Positions 52,262 through 63,497 of a stretch of DNA of 64,000 nt are shown here, piece by piece. The stretch is taken from the NCBI RefSeq assembly GCF_003260095.1, contig NZ_PTPX01000017.1:62001-126000 (forward strand), read 5' to 3'. This DNA is from Glaesserella australis. Its GTDB lineage: Bacteria; Pseudomonadota; Gammaproteobacteria; Enterobacterales; Pasteurellaceae. Made by a program: the position numbers and the translations under genes. The notes below the pieces were generated by a model. That model saw nothing but the letters and a program-made list of their open reading frames with translations, did not search any database and had not been told where the DNA came from. Numbering within the stretch: position 1 is the first letter of the stretch; each line of letters opens with the position of its first letter.

Positions 52262-54211
52262 TTATTTCCCGAGTAATTGAATTTGTAATCCGCTTTGACG
52301 CTGAACTTCTGCTTTTACCGCTTGTTTCCACACCTTTTCATCGCTAAATAGCGTAAAGGCTGATTTTGCACGAGTAATCGCCGTATAGACTAACTCTTTG
52401 GTTAGAACAGGTGCGATATTTAACGGCATGACCAATAAGGCATGCTCAAATTCAGAGCCTTGAGATTTATGTACGGTCATCACATAGGCTGGCTCATAGC
52501 TTGGTAATCGGCTTGGTGAAAGCTCAAGATGTTTATCGCCTTTTTTCGTTTCAAAATAGACACGAAGTTTGCCCGCTTCATCAGGAAGAATCAGTCCAAT
52601 ATCACCACTAAAAATGGAAAGTTGTGGCGCATTTTCGGTGATTAAAATCGGCTTACCTATGTAGCTATCTCGGCTATGTTTAAACTGAACTAACCCCGCT
52701 TGCTGTAAGGCTTCTGCAATGGTTTGATTTAAGCGTTCAACGCCTAGTTCAGTAACACGCAGAGCGGATAAAAAGCGGACTTTCTGAAATTCAGCAAAAA
52801 TCTCTGAGACAGAAACTTTTTCAGGTGAAATGGTACGAGCTTTGACTTTATCTAAATATGCACGATAAAGCGCAACGGCTTTTTGAGTCACCATATTGAC
52901 ACAATGTTGAATCCACGCACTTTTTTCAGAAAATTCGGTGATGTTTGGGTAAGTATGTAGTTGCAAGTCAGCATAATCAGCATTTGTAAAATATTGCCAT
53001 GATTTGACCGCTTGTTTCGCATTTACTTCTGCGGCAACTCGTCCAATACCTGAGTTTTCGTTAAAACGGAAGCTACGACGTAAATGACAAAGGGAATCGC
53101 AAATAGCAGGGACGTGCGGCGTTTTGGCAAAAATCGGGTAGCCTGTGACTTGCGTTAAATAGTCGCTATGTTCAGGGCTATAGTCAAATTGAATCAAGTC
53201 GCCCAATTCTGCCATCGCATTACCGACTTCGACAGAGGCTAGTTGGTCTTTATCGCCTAGCATAATCAAACGGGTTTCTGGTTTGAGCGCATTACACAAT
53301 TTTTCCATCACAAACATATCAATCATAGAAGCTTCATCTACTACTAATAAATCTAAATGTAACGGATTTTGCGCATGATAGCGGGGAAGATCACTATGTG
53401 GGGTGATGCCAATCAGTGAGTGAATCGTTGTCGCTGATGTTGGGATATTCTCTTGTAACGTTTGTGGCAAATTAAGCTCTCGCAAACTGTTTGTAATTGA
53501 TTCTTTCAAGCGAGCCGCTGCCTTGCCCGTTGGAGCAGCAAGTGCAATTTGTAAGGGGGCTAAACCTTGTTTTAGCTGCTTTTGTTGTAAGGCGGCAAGT
53601 AAAATAGCGACTGTCCGAGTTTTACCTGTTCCGGGACCGCCTGAAATTAAACAAAATTGATTATTAAGCGCCGTAGCAACGGCGACTTTCTGCCAATCGA
53701 TCTCTGATTGTGGTTCAAAAAATTGGGCTAAAATTTCACGATCTTGGGCAACATTTGCAAAATATTGCTCTGAACTGACCGCTTGTTGTAGATAATGAGC
53801 AATCCGATTTTCTGCTTGCCAATAGCGATAGAAATACACTCTTCCATATTGAAATAACATCGGGGCTACTTGTTCAGGATCTTGGCTAAAAGCAATATGC
53901 TCTTTTAAGGTTTCTTGCCATGCAAGCGGTGAGATTTCGCCAATTTTTTGCAAAATCTCTTGATAGAACGGACGAGTTAAATTTTTCCCTTGTAAACCAA
54001 AGGGATTATTAGCTAAGTGGGAATCTAAGCGAATACAGCTATGTCCTTGCATAACGTGAAAAGAAACCAAGGCACTAAGTAAAATAGCAAGGTTTTGTTG
54101 CTCAAGAGTATAGCCAAGATTTTGTTGCTTACGGTCAATAAGCTTGGCGAATTGATAGTTGAGTTCAGAGATAATATTTTCTTTTTTTAACTCGTTCAGT
54201 AAGGCTAACAT
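52262..54211 (-). CDS. recD: Exonuclease V (RecBCD) alpha subunit
   Basis: 649 residues from ATG 54211. Start choice: the longer frame (to 54265) would put the strong pyk terminator inside the gene, so 54211 is preferred. Superfamily 1 helicase motifs: Walker A LISGGPGTGKTRTV, motif II DLLVVDEASMID, and the C-terminal YVMTVHKSQGSEFEHALLVM plus LVYTAITRAKSAFTLF. RecD is the fast 5'-3' motor of RecBCD. recB and recC are not adjacent, unlike in E. coli. Confidence 0.92.
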   Translation of the reverse strand: MLALLNELKKENIISELNYQFAKLIDRKQQNLGYTLEQQNLAILLSALVSFHVMQGHSCIRLDSHLANNPFGLQGKNLTRPFYQEILQKIGEISPLAWQETLKEHIAFSQDPEQVAPMLFQYGRVYFYRYWQAENRIAHYLQQAVSSEQYFANVAQDREILAQFFEPQSEIDWQKVAVATALNNQFCLISGGPGTGKTRTVAILLAALQQKQLKQGLAPLQIALAAPTGKAAARLKESITNSLRELNLPQTLQENIPTSATTIHSLIGITPHSDLPRYHAQNPLHLDLLVVDEASMIDMFVMEKLCNALKPETRLIMLGDKDQLASVEVGNAMAELGDLIQFDYSPEHSDYLTQVTGYPIFAKTPHVPAICDSLCHLRRSFRFNENSGIGRVAAEVNAKQAVKSWQYFTNADYADLQLHTYPNITEFSEKSAWIQHCVNMVTQKAVALYRAYLDKVKARTISPEKVSVSEIFAEFQKVRFLSALRVTELGVERLNQTIAEALQQAGLVQFKHSRDSYIGKPILITENAPQLSIFSGDIGLILPDEAGKLRVYFETKKGDKHLELSPSRLPSYEPAYVMTVHKSQGSEFEHALLVMPLNIAPVLTKELVYTAITRAKSAFTLFSDEKVWKQAVKAEVQRQSGLQIQLLGK

Positions 54212-54250
54212 AGGCAAAAAAGAGAGAAAAATTGGTAGAGAAAGTATATA

Positions 54251-54280
54251 AAAAAATCCACGCATTTGCGTGGATTTTTT
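54251..54280 (-). terminator. Rho-independent terminator of pykA
   Basis: AAAAAATCCACGC (54251-54263), loop ATTT, GCGTGGATTTTTT (54268-54280): a perfect 13-bp stem with T runs on both strands, just below the pykA stop codon. Confidence 0.9.
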
Positions 54281-54293
54281 TATACATGATAAA

Positions 54294-55733
54294 TTACTCT
54301 ACACGTAAAATACGGCAAGTATTTGTACCACCTTCTTTTAACTCATCACCATGAGTTAAGAGTACTAAATCACCAGTCATTAAATAACCTTGCTCTTTTA
54401 ATAAAGCAATGGCTTTTTTCGCACCATCAATAGTACGGCTATCTTGGTCATAGAAAACTGGGGTAACACCACGGTATAACGCACAGCGATTTAATGCTTG
54501 CTCGCTACGAGAAAGAGCATAAATTGGTAAACCAGAGCTGATACGGCTCATTAATTTTGCAGTTTCGCCTGAATGAGTTAATGCCACAATTGCAGAAACG
54601 CCTTCTAAGTGGTTTGCAGTGTACATTGCAGACATTGCTACTGCTTCATCTACCGATGTGAATTTGTCTTCCATACGGTGACGTGAGACATTGATGCTTG
54701 GCATAGTTTCTGCCCCTAAGCACACTTCTGCCATTGATTTCACTGTTTCAACTGGGTAATCACCATTTGCAGTTTCGCCTGAAAGCATTACTGCATCAGT
54801 ACCATCTAATACCGCATTTGCCACGTCCATTACTTCCGCACGGGTTGGCATTGGTTTTTTGATCATCGACTCCATCATTTGTGTTGCGGTAATTACCACA
54901 CGGTTTAAACGACGTGAACGACGGATTAATTTTTTCTGTACACCAACGAGCGCAGCATCACCAATTTCAACACCTAAGTCACCACGAGCAACCATGATAA
55001 CATCCGCACCTAAAATGATGTCGTTCATCGCTTCTTCTGTTGCGACTGTTTCAGCACGCTCTACTTTTGCCACGATTTTAGTATCTAAACCCGCTTCTTT
55101 CGCTAATTGACGAGCATAGTTCAAATCTGCACTTGATTGCGGGAATGATACCGCTAGGTAATCCACACCAATTTTCGCAGCAAGTTTGATGTCTTCTTTA
55201 TCTTTATCAGTTAAAGCTGGAGCAGATAAACCACCGCCTAATTTGTTGATCCCTTTGTTATTAGATAATGGACCGCCCACAGTCACTTCTGTAAAGACTT
55301 TTGCGCCATCAATTGAAAGCACTTTTAATTGCACGTTACCGTCATCTAATAAAAGAATATCGCCAGGAACAACATCGTTTGGCAAGTTTTTGTAATCAAG
55401 ACCTACTGCGTCTTGATGACCTTCGCCTTTTGGTAATTCTGCATCTAAAGTAAATTTATCACCGATATTTAAGAAAATTTTACCTTCTTTAAAGGTAGAA
55501 ACACGGATTTTAGGACCTTGTAAGTCACCTAAAATTGCTACGTGTTTACCTAAACGTTTTGCAATTTCACGTACTTTTTCTGCACGACCAATATGATCTT
55601 CAGGCACACCGTGTGAGAAGTTCATACGAACCATATTTGCACCTGCAGCAATAATTTTCTCTAATGTATTGCCACGATCTGTTGCTGGACCCATAGTACA
55701 AACAATTTTGGTTCTTCTGAGTTTACGAGACAT
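54294..55733 (-). CDS. pykA: Pyruvate kinase (PykA type)
   Basis: 479 residues, matching PykA (480 in E. coli) from [20 protein letters not shown] onward. Catalytic K region [11 protein letters not shown], metal-binding [15 protein letters not shown], and active-site [20 protein letters not shown] are intact. The C-terminal allosteric domain ends [20 protein letters not shown]. It makes pyruvate and ATP from PEP and ADP. ATG has AGGAGAAAATACAT in front. Confidence 0.95.
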   Translation of the reverse strand: MSRKLRRTKIVCTMGPATDRGNTLEKIIAAGANMVRMNFSHGVPEDHIGRAEKVREIAKRLGKHVAILGDLQGPKIRVSTFKEGKIFLNIGDKFTLDAELPKGEGHQDAVGLDYKNLPNDVVPGDILLLDDGNVQLKVLSIDGAKVFTEVTVGGPLSNNKGINKLGGGLSAPALTDKDKEDIKLAAKIGVDYLAVSFPQSSADLNYARQLAKEAGLDTKIVAKVERAETVATEEAMNDIILGADVIMVARGDLGVEIGDAALVGVQKKLIRRSRRLNRVVITATQMMESMIKKPMPTRAEVMDVANAVLDGTDAVMLSGETANGDYPVETVKSMAEVCLGAETMPSINVSRHRMEDKFTSVDEAVAMSAMYTANHLEGVSAIVALTHSGETAKLMSRISSGLPIYALSRSEQALNRCALYRGVTPVFYDQDSRTIDGAKKAIALLKEQGYLMTGDLVLLTHGDELKEGGTNTCRILRVE

Positions 55734-55863
55734 TATGTATTTTCTCCTGATTGAATTGTATAAATGATAGAAATCTTTGATAGTGTTGCTTGCAACACTA
55801 AAAAACGCCGTGCATTATACGCTCAAAAATGTTCAGTTTAAATAACGAATTAGGAGATCTTGA

Positions 55864-56346
55864 ATGAATATTTGGATAATGCGTCACGGTGAAGCTAGTT
55901 TTCATGCAAAAACTGACAATGAACGACCTTTAACTGAGAATGGTCATATGATGGCTTTTGAACAAGGGAAGAAATTAGGGGAAATCTTTAATAATCAAAA
56001 GATTAAGCTAGATAAAGTCATTGTTAGCCCTTATTTGCGAGCGCAACAAACAAAAGAGAATGTATTTAAAGGCTTGCAAGCGGTCGGATTTGTGCAAAGT
56101 TTTGCAAATATTGAAGAAATCTGGGAAGAGATTACACCGAGTGGAAATCCGAATATAGTGGTTGATTATTTACATTTTTTACGAGAAGAAGGTGCGCAAA
56201 ATATACTGATTATTTCGCATTTACCTTTAGTATTTGACTTGGTTTACCACTTAACCAAACACAATGTGAATTTTTATCCTGCGGTGATTGCGGAAATTGA
56301 GTGGAAGCAAGATGTTGGTAAAGTGATTGACGTGGTTTATCCATAA
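55864..56346 (+). CDS. sixA: Phosphohistidine phosphatase SixA
   Basis: 160 residues. The RHG motif IWIMRHGEAS opens the histidine-phosphatase fold. RPLTENG, VSPYLRAQQTKENV and IISHLPLVFDLVYHL follow, with the second catalytic His in SHLP. SixA removes phosphate from HPt domains or PtsN/NPr partners. ATG follows TTAGGAGATCTTGA. An uptake signal is embedded in the coding frame at 56076-56108. Confidence 0.92.
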   Translation: MNIWIMRHGEASFHAKTDNERPLTENGHMMAFEQGKKLGEIFNNQKIKLDKVIVSPYLRAQQTKENVFKGLQAVGFVQSFANIEEIWEEITPSGNPNIVVDYLHFLREEGAQNILIISHLPLVFDLVYHLTKHNVNFYPAVIAEIEWKQDVGKVIDVVYP

Positions 56347-56458
56347 AATTACGTTAGGTTGATAATAGCAACGGTTTTGTATTGTTATCACAACAGTATT
56401 TCTTTCAACAATGTGGGAAGAACGGAGATACACCTTTTTACGTTTCTACTTTAATAGT

Positions 56459-56492
56459 ACAAGCGGTCAGTTTGTTGTAATTTTTTGCAAAA
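56459..56492 (+). repeat. Complete uptake signal in the sixA-pirin gap
   Basis: ACAAGCGGTCAG followed by TTTTTTGCAAAA. The rest of the 293-bp gap 56347-56639 is AT-rich with no gene. A promoter for the pirin gene must lie in it, but no box stands out. Confidence 0.7.
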
Positions 56493-56639
56493 TTCATGAG
56501 TATCTACGATCTATTATTTTATTTTAGTAAAAAGTAAATCAATAAAATGATAATTTATTAATTGGTTAAATTAATTTAAAGTACATAGAATATTTTTTTA
56601 AAGATAAATTCAGATACAAATACAAAATAGGAGCTAATC

Positions 56640-57545
56640 ATGAGCGTAGATAAAATTTTAGCAAAAACCAAGGACGTTGGCGGGATTCCTGTTGCACGTT
56701 TATTACCACAGCCACAGCGTAAAACGGTGGGGGCTTGGTGTTTTTTAGATCATGCAGGCCCTGCTGAGTTTGAAGAAGATTCTTTAGGTTTGCAAGTTGG
56801 ATTACATCCACATACCAACCTACAAACATTTACTTGGATGCTACAAGGTGAAGTGTGGCACCAAGATAGCCTTGGTCATCGTCAGTTAATTAAGCCTCGT
56901 CAAGTCAATTTAATGACGGCTGGGACTGGGGCAAATTATGGTATTAGTCATACAGAGCAAACACCAGAAGGTATTCATGATTTACATGCGGTACAACTTT
57001 GGATTGCATTACCGATGAATCAAGAGATTAAGCCTAATTTTGAGCATTATCCTGAACTGCCTGAATGGAGTGAAAACGGGATTGACTATGTACTGACGAC
57101 AGGAAGCTATTTAGGGCATACCGCACCGACAACACAATTTAGCCGACTTGTTGGCGTAGATATGCAGTTTACACAAGCGCAATCTTTTGACATTGAAAAA
57201 GTACCTACCTTTGAATATGGCATTTTGGTGCTTAAAGGTGAAGTGAAAGTAAATGGTGAAAGCTATAAAGCAGATGAATTGGCAGTACTATCAGATTGTC
57301 AAAATGCGACGGGTGAATTAGAGCTTTGGGCAGATGCTGGCACACACGTTATGTTACTAGGTGGTGAGCCACTGCCACATCCAACGGTCATTTGGTGGAA
57401 TTTTGTGGGAGACAGCGTGGAGTCTTTAGAACAAGCAGTCTCTGATTGGAATAGCGGTCACGCCCGTTTTGGCGATATTAATTTAGAAGGTACTGTATTA
57501 AAGCGTCTACCAGCGCCAAGCGTACCTGATAAAATGAAAGTATAA
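56640..57545 (+). CDS. Pirin-family protein (bicupin), copy 1
   Basis: 301 residues. The N-terminal cupin carries the pirin-type metal ligands around GLHPHTNLQTFTWMLQGEVW and MTAGTGANYGISHTE. The C-terminal cupin has GILVLKGEVKVNGESYK. Pirins are iron-binding bicupins, some with quercetinase activity and some with regulatory roles. A second, more canonical pirin gene follows after 144 bp, a tandem pair that is clearly diverged (different residue patterns throughout). ATG follows AATAGGAGCTAATC. Confidence 0.88.
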   Translation: MSVDKILAKTKDVGGIPVARLLPQPQRKTVGAWCFLDHAGPAEFEEDSLGLQVGLHPHTNLQTFTWMLQGEVWHQDSLGHRQLIKPRQVNLMTAGTGANYGISHTEQTPEGIHDLHAVQLWIALPMNQEIKPNFEHYPELPEWSENGIDYVLTTGSYLGHTAPTTQFSRLVGVDMQFTQAQSFDIEKVPTFEYGILVLKGEVKVNGESYKADELAVLSDCQNATGELELWADAGTHVMLLGGEPLPHPTVIWWNFVGDSVESLEQAVSDWNSGHARFGDINLEGTVLKRLPAPSVPDKMKV

Positions 57546-57689
57546 TGATGTTTGATTTATTTCTTTTTGGTAGATAGTGTTTTTATATTTATACAGTTTA
57601 TCAATTTTTTATAAATTATATAATGAGCTCACTTAAGCAAGAAAACATCGTTTTCCTAAATTGAATGAATTAAACAAAAGAGGTTTCAA

Positions 57690-58562
57690 ATGAAAAAATT
57701 AGCAAATATCCGTCGTGCACCAGCAAAACATTGGGTCGGTGATGGTTTCGAAGTTCAATCTATGTTTGGCTATCATGATAAAGGTGAAAATTTAAGTCCG
57801 TTCTTATTAATGGATTACAATCCACCTCGTTATTTTGAACCAAACCGCGATTATCATCCACGTGGTGTTGGCGAACATCCACACCGTGGCTTTGAGACTG
57901 TGACGGTAGCTTATCAAGGTGAAGTCTCACACAGCGATTCTTATGGCGGTGGCGGTACCATTGGTACAGGTGACGTGCAATGGATGACGGCGGGTTCAGG
58001 TCTAATGCACCAAGAGTTCCATTCAGAAAAATTCTCAAAAGAAGGTGGAATGTTTGAAATGGTTCAACTTTGGGTTAATTTACCTGCCAAAGATAAAATG
58101 ACAAAACCACGTTATCAAGCGATTACTTCTGCAGAAATTCCTGTAGTACAATTTGCCAATGATGCAGGTTATGCTCGTTTAATTGCAGGGGAATTAGATG
58201 GTGTAACGGGTTCAGCAAGCACATTTACACCAATTAATATGTGGGATGTGCGTATGAATGCAGGTAAAAGCAATGTTTTTGCTGTGCCTGAAAGTCATAA
58301 TTTAATTATCCTTGTTTTAGACGGTGAAATTAAAATCAATGGACAAGATGCGGTTTCTCGTGGTGAATTAGCCACTTTTGTCAGCGGTGGCGCAGACGTT
58401 GAGATTACAGCGACAAAAGATGCTAAATTGTTAATTTTAACGGGTGAACCAATTAATGAGCCTATTGTCGGATATGGACCTTTTGTAATGAATACAGAAG
58501 CTGAAATTATTCAAGCAATGCGAGATGTGCAAGCGGGTAAGTTTGGTTCTATTGCTCAATAG
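57690..58562 (+). CDS. Pirin-family protein (bicupin), copy 2
   Basis: 290 residues. Canonical pirin: DYNPPRYFEPNRDYHPRGVG, GEHPHRGFETVTVAYQGEVS (metal His pair HPHRGFET), TGDVQWMTAGSGLMHQEFHS, and a C-terminal AKLLILTGEPINEPIVGYGP-type segment near the end. It probably binds iron. Transcribed in the same direction as copy 1 but with its own 144-bp leader, so independent expression is possible. ATG follows AAGAGGTTTCAA. Confidence 0.92.
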   Translation: MKKLANIRRAPAKHWVGDGFEVQSMFGYHDKGENLSPFLLMDYNPPRYFEPNRDYHPRGVGEHPHRGFETVTVAYQGEVSHSDSYGGGGTIGTGDVQWMTAGSGLMHQEFHSEKFSKEGGMFEMVQLWVNLPAKDKMTKPRYQAITSAEIPVVQFANDAGYARLIAGELDGVTGSASTFTPINMWDVRMNAGKSNVFAVPESHNLIILVLDGEIKINGQDAVSRGELATFVSGGADVEITATKDAKLLILTGEPINEPIVGYGPFVMNTEAEIIQAMRDVQAGKFGSIAQ

Positions 58563-58581
58563 TCAATATCCACTTAAATTT

Positions 58582-58603
58582 AAGCCGGAATCCTTTCCGG
58601 CTT
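58582..58603. terminator. Rho-independent terminator of the second pirin gene
   Basis: AAGCCGGAA (58582-58590), loop TCCT, TTCCGGCTT (58595-58603), then TTT. Confidence 0.85.
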
Positions 58604-58650
58604 TTTGCGTATTCACAGAATATTAATTTTCTTAGTTTTTGAGGTGAAAA

Positions 58651-60477
58651 ATGGCGGCCGAAGGTGCAAGTCAATTAATCAGTGTTGTTACACTGCTTGG
58701 TGCAGCAATTATTGCTGTACCTATATTTAAACGTTTGGGCTTAGGCTCTGTTCTTGGTTATTTAGCTGCTGGACTTGCTATTGGTCCTTTCGGGTTAAAG
58801 CTTTTTTCAGATCCCCAATCAATCATTCATATTGCAGAACTTGGCGTGGTAATGTTTCTATTTATTATCGGTTTAGAAATGAAACCATCTCATTTATGGG
58901 GACTACGTCGTCAAATTTTTGGTTTAGGAAGCATGCAAGTAGTCGTTTGTGCGGTGTTGCTTACCTTTGTTGGTATGAGTTTCGGCTATTCATGGCAAGT
59001 TTCTTTTGTAGGGGGAGCAGGCTTTGTTTTAACTTCTACTGCAATCGTGATGCAAGTATTAAGTGAGCGTGGCGATATCGCAAGCCCAAGAGGGCAGAAA
59101 ATGGTCTCAATCTTATTGTTTGAAGATTTGATTATCGTTCCATTACTTGCGATTGTAACGTTCCTTGCACCAACGGATCCAAATCATATCGCAGATGCTC
59201 AACCAGTATGGCAAAAAATTGGTATTGCTGGATTATCGGTAACGGCATTAGTTGTTGTCGGGATTTGGTTACTTAATCCACTTTTCCGTTTATTAGCGAA
59301 AACCAAAATCCGAGAATTAATGACTGCCGCAGCGTTGTTTGTGGTATTGGGTTCTGCATTATTAATGGAAGAAGGTGGTTTATCGACTGCTATGGGCGCT
59401 TTCGTTGCAGGTGTGTTACTTTCTGAGTCTAGTTTCCGTCATCAATTAGAAGCAGATATTGAGCCTTTCCGTGGATTATTGCTCGGATTATTTTTCCTTG
59501 GCGTCGGCATGGCGTTAGATTTAAATGTTGTTTTTAACAACTGGGCGTTAATTCTTTCTGCGGTTATTGCCATGATGGTGGTCAAATCTCTTTGTATTTT
59601 CTTGATTGCAAAACTCATGAAAAGTACAAATAGTGTAGCGGCAGACAGAGCAGTAATTATGGCACAAGGTGGTGAGTTTGCCTTTGTCTTATATGCTGCG
59701 GCAACAACTCAAGGTGTTATTTCATTAGAAGAGCAAGCAAATTTAACGGCGATTGTGGTGCTTTCTATGATTTTTGCACCGATTACGATCATTTTACACA
59801 ATAAGTTTGTTGCACCACGTTTGATGAGTAAAACGGAAGAAAGGGCAGATGATCATATTGATGAGAAACATCCAATTATCCTTGTGGGTATTGGGCGTTA
59901 TGGTCAGATCGTCAATCATATTTTAACGATGTCAGGTTATCATCCAACGATTATTGATTTGAATGAATCGCAAGTTGAAAGTGCAAAGCAGTATGGCATT
60001 AAGAGTTACTATGGTAATGCAACACGACCTGAACTTTTACACAATGCAGGTATTGAAACGGCGGAATTGCTCATTGTAGCAGTCGATGATAAACATCAAG
60101 CGACACATATTGTTGAACTCGCTCGTTCCATGAATCCAAATATCAAAATTATCGCAAGGGCGTATGACCGTATCCATGTGTTTGAACTCTATAAAGCGGG
60201 TGCGGATAAACAAATCCGTGAAACCTTTGACTCTGCTTTACGTAATGGACGAGCAGCCTTAGAAATGGTTGGTGTTGAGCCTGAAGTGGCAGAAGAAATT
60301 TGTCAATATTATTTTGAACGAGATCGCCACCGAGTCAAATTAATGGCAGAAGTTTATGATCCAAAACTTGATATTTTCAAAAATGAAGAAATGCGCAAAA
60401 TTGCTCTTGCAGAAGATCAAGAAACTATGCTGGAAATTCAAAATATTTTGGAAAGGGCGAGAGAGAATAAAGAATAG
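58651..60477 (+). CDS. KefB/KefC-type monovalent cation:proton antiporter (CPA2)
   Basis: 608 residues. About 12 membrane helices (GLGSVLGYLAAGLAIGPFGL, FVLTSTAIVMQVLSERGD, MGAFVAGVLLSESSFRHQLE with the regulatory EADIEPFRGLLLGLFF loop), then an RCK domain with the nucleotide-binding LVGIGRYGQIVNHILTMSGY. KefB/KefC are potassium efflux systems gated by glutathione adducts. The ancillary KefF/KefG gene is not adjacent. KefB and KefC cannot be separated by eye. Downstream terminator at 60548-60569. Confidence 0.88.
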   Translation: MAAEGASQLISVVTLLGAAIIAVPIFKRLGLGSVLGYLAAGLAIGPFGLKLFSDPQSIIHIAELGVVMFLFIIGLEMKPSHLWGLRRQIFGLGSMQVVVCAVLLTFVGMSFGYSWQVSFVGGAGFVLTSTAIVMQVLSERGDIASPRGQKMVSILLFEDLIIVPLLAIVTFLAPTDPNHIADAQPVWQKIGIAGLSVTALVVVGIWLLNPLFRLLAKTKIRELMTAAALFVVLGSALLMEEGGLSTAMGAFVAGVLLSESSFRHQLEADIEPFRGLLLGLFFLGVGMALDLNVVFNNWALILSAVIAMMVVKSLCIFLIAKLMKSTNSVAADRAVIMAQGGEFAFVLYAAATTQGVISLEEQANLTAIVVLSMIFAPITIILHNKFVAPRLMSKTEERADDHIDEKHPIILVGIGRYGQIVNHILTMSGYHPTIIDLNESQVESAKQYGIKSYYGNATRPELLHNAGIETAELLIVAVDDKHQATHIVELARSMNPNIKIIARAYDRIHVFELYKAGADKQIRETFDSALRNGRAALEMVGVEPEVAEEICQYYFERDRHRVKLMAEVYDPKLDIFKNEEMRKIALAEDQETMLEIQNILERARENKE

Positions 60478-60547
60478 CTATAATATCGTTAGTGGTTTCA
60501 ATTGAAAAATATTCAGTTTATCTAACCGCTTGTTCTCATATAGTAAT

Positions 60548-60569
60548 AAGGCTCACAAATGTGAGCCTT
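60548..60569. terminator. Bidirectional terminator between kef and pntB
   Basis: AAGGCTCAC (60548-60556), loop AAAT, GTGAGCCTT (60561-60569). It separates the convergent antiporter and pntB genes. Confidence 0.8.
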
Positions 60570-60582
60570 ATGTTTTAGTCAA

Positions 60583-61956
60583 TTAAAGTGCTTTTAAGAT
60601 ATCGTCCACACGTTCTTTCGCATCACCAAATAACATTTGGGTGTTTTCTTTGAAGAACAGTGGGTTTTGTACGCCTGCATAACCTACTGCCATTGAGCGT
60701 TTGAACACAACAACGTTTTGTGCTTTCCACACTTCAAGCACTGGCATACCTGCGATTGGACTGTTTGGATCGTCCATTGCCGCTGGGTTTACGGTATCAT
60801 TTGCACCGATAACTAAAACCACATCAGTATCAGGGAAATCATCGTTGATTTCGTCCATTTCTAATACCACATCGTAAGGCACTTTCGCTTCCGCAAGTAA
60901 TACGTTCATATGACCTGGTAAACGACCTGCAACAGGGTGAATACCAAAACGCACATTTACACCACGATCACGCAATTTTTGGGTAATTTCAGCTACAGGA
61001 TATTGTGCTTGAGCCACTGCCATACCGTATCCTGGGGTGATGATCACAGAGCTTGCATTTTTGAGCATTTCTGCCACTTCTTCTGCGGTGGTTTCACGGT
61101 GTTCACCTTGTTCTGCATCAGAGCTAACTTGTACATCGTTACCAAAGCCACCAGCGATAACGCTGATAAACGAGCGGTTCATTGCTTTACACATAATGTA
61201 AGAGAGAATTGCACCTGATGAACCCACTAACGCACCCGTTACAATTAACAAGTCGTTACTTAACATAAAGCCTGCCGCTGCCGCTGCCCAACCTGAGTAA
61301 GAGTTCAACATTGAGACCACCACAGGCATATCCGCACCGCCGATAGATGCCACTAAGTGCCAGCCGAATGCAAGGGCAATTAATGTCATTATTAATACTG
61401 GGAAGATATTCTCAGGGTTGTTTAAGAATACCACCATTAATAATGCAGACACGACTAATGCCGCAAGGTTTAATTTGTGGCGGTGTGGAAGCATTAACGC
61501 TTTTGAGTTGATGATGCCACGCAATTTACCGAATGCCACCACAGAGCCTGTGAAAGTTACCGCACCGATAAAGATGCCTAAGAATACTTCAACATTGTGG
61601 ATATTTTGTAACACAGGATCGGTTTCGTGTGCTAAGCCGTAGCTGTTAAAGCCAACTAACACCGCTGCTAAACCCACGAAGCTGTGCAAAATTGCCACAA
61701 GCTCTGGCATTTCGGTCATTTCTACTTTTAACGCTTGGCGAATACCGATAGCACCACCGATAGCCATTGCGATTAAAATCCAAATGGTACCTTGTGATTG
61801 TGGGCCAAAAATAGTTGCAATTAGGGCAATGGTCATACCGATAATGCCATACCAACAACCTGCTTTTGCCGTTTCGTGTTTAGAAAGCCCTGCAAGGCTC
61901 ATAATAAAGAGAACGGCTGCGACAATATATGCCGCTTGTACTAAACCTAAAGACAT
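60583..61956 (-). CDS. pntB: NAD(P) transhydrogenase subunit beta
   Basis: 457 residues. About nine membrane helices (including [20 protein letters not shown]), then the cytosolic NADP(H)-binding domain III with [40 protein letters not shown], and [14 protein letters not shown]. With PntA it uses the proton gradient to make NADPH. It starts 11 bp after pntA in one operon. Confidence 0.96.
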   Translation of the reverse strand: MSLGLVQAAYIVAAVLFIMSLAGLSKHETAKAGCWYGIIGMTIALIATIFGPQSQGTIWILIAMAIGGAIGIRQALKVEMTEMPELVAILHSFVGLAAVLVGFNSYGLAHETDPVLQNIHNVEVFLGIFIGAVTFTGSVVAFGKLRGIINSKALMLPHRHKLNLAALVVSALLMVVFLNNPENIFPVLIMTLIALAFGWHLVASIGGADMPVVVSMLNSYSGWAAAAAGFMLSNDLLIVTGALVGSSGAILSYIMCKAMNRSFISVIAGGFGNDVQVSSDAEQGEHRETTAEEVAEMLKNASSVIITPGYGMAVAQAQYPVAEITQKLRDRGVNVRFGIHPVAGRLPGHMNVLLAEAKVPYDVVLEMDEINDDFPDTDVVLVIGANDTVNPAAMDDPNSPIAGMPVLEVWKAQNVVVFKRSMAVGYAGVQNPLFFKENTQMLFGDAKERVDDILKAL

Positions 61957-61967
61957 ACTCTTTCTCC

Positions 61968-63497
61968 TTAACCTTTTCTAAACATCGCTAACATTCTTTG
62001 GGTGACTTTAAAGCCGCCGAAGATGTTGATACTTGCCACTAAAATTGCAATAAAGGCGAGAATGCTGATAAAGAAACTGCCTTGTGAAATTTGCAATAAT
62101 GCCCCAACGATAATAATGCCTGAAATCGCATTGGTTACCGCCATTAATGGCGTGTGGAGTGCGTGGCTGACGTTCCAAACCACATAGTAGCCGACAACGC
62201 AAGCTAACACGAACACGGTGAAGTGAGATAAGAATGCCGCTGGTGCAACAGACGCTAACCATAAGAATGTCACAACGCCTAAACCGAGTAAGCCGTATTT
62301 AATGCGTGGATCTGCTGGTTTTTCTTCTTTTTTCTCAACTGGAGCTGCTGCTTTTTGTTGTGGTTGAGCAGAAACTTGGATTGGTGGAGCAGGCCATGTA
62401 ACTTCGCCATCACGGATAACGGTTACACCACGCAATACCACATCTTCAAAGTCGATATTGATGTTACCGTCTTTCTCTTTACATAATAGTTTTAAGAGAT
62501 TGACTAAGTTTGTGCCGTAAAGTTGAGAAGATTGGGTTGGTAAGCGACCTGGTAAGTCGGTATAGCCGATAATTTTCACTTGATTTTCAGTGGTGACAAC
62601 TTTGCCTGCTTGCGATAATTCGCAGTTACCGCCCGTTGCAGCCGCTAAATCGACAATTACCGAACCAGGTTTCATTGTGGCAACCATCTCTTTGGTAATT
62701 AAACGTGGTGCTGGTTTACCCGGGATAAGTGCGGTGGTGATAATAATATCGACTTCTTTCGCTTGTTCAGCATAAAGTGCTAATGCACGGCGGTTAAACT
62801 CTTCCGACATCACTTTTGCATAGCCATCGCCACTGCCACCTTCTTCTTTGAAATCAATTTCAAGGAAGCTTGCACCCATACTTTCTACTTGCTCTTTTAC
62901 TTCTGGACGAGAGTCAAAAGCACGCACGATTGCACCTAAACTGTTTGCCGCACCAATCGCCGCTAAACCTGCAACCCCTGCACCGATGACCAACACTTTC
63001 GCTGGTGGCACTTTACCTGCGGCGGTGATTTGTCCTGTAAAGAAGCTACCAAATTCGTGAGCAGCTTCAACTACGGCACGATAACCTGCAATGTTTGCCA
63101 TTGAGCTTAGTGCGTCAAGGGCTTGGGCACGAGAAATACGAGGCACAGCGTCCATCGCTAACACATTGATTTTCTTCGCAGAAAGTTTTTCCATCAATTC
63201 AGGATTTTGTGCTGGCCAAATAAAGCTAACCAGTGTTGCTCCTTCCTTGATTAATGCAATTTCTGCGTCTGTTGGCGCATTGACTTTAAAGATAATGTCT
63301 GCATTCCAAACTGCTTTTGTATTGCCGATAGTCGCACCTGCCTGTGCAAATGCATCATCTTCAAAACTTGCCTTAAAGCCAGCATTATTTTCAATGATGA
63401 CTTCAAAGCCAAGTTTTCTGATCTGCTCAACGGTTTTTGGCGTTGCTGCCACACGAGTTTCACCGTCTAACAGCTCTCTTGGTACACCAATAAGCAT
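61968..63497 (-). CDS. pntA: NAD(P) transhydrogenase subunit alpha
   Basis: 509 residues from ATG 63497, close to E. coli PntA (510). [20 protein letters not shown] matches its N-terminus and ATAGGAGTCTTT is the ribosome site, so the longer frame from 63542 is rejected. Domain I binds NAD(H) ([20 protein letters not shown]). A Pro/Ala/Lys-rich linker follows, then four membrane helices at the C-terminus. Operon pntA-pntB. Confidence 0.95.
   Translation of the reverse strand: MLIGVPRELLDGETRVAATPKTVEQIRKLGFEVIIENNAGFKASFEDDAFAQAGATIGNTKAVWNADIIFKVNAPTDAEIALIKEGATLVSFIWPAQNPELMEKLSAKKINVLAMDAVPRISRAQALDALSSMANIAGYRAVVEAAHEFGSFFTGQITAAGKVPPAKVLVIGAGVAGLAAIGAANSLGAIVRAFDSRPEVKEQVESMGASFLEIDFKEEGGSGDGYAKVMSEEFNRRALALYAEQAKEVDIIITTALIPGKPAPRLITKEMVATMKPGSVIVDLAAATGGNCELSQAGKVVTTENQVKIIGYTDLPGRLPTQSSQLYGTNLVNLLKLLCKEKDGNINIDFEDVVLRGVTVIRDGEVTWPAPPIQVSAQPQQKAAAPVEKKEEKPADPRIKYGLLGLGVVTFLWLASVAPAAFLSHFTVFVLACVVGYYVVWNVSHALHTPLMAVTNAISGIIIVGALLQISQGSFFISILAFIAILVASINIFGGFKVTQRMLAMFRKG

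Noticed and set aside
54211-54265. Longer recD start at 54265
   Set aside because: It would include the pykA terminator hairpin in coding sequence and adds a non-RecD hydrophobic stretch.
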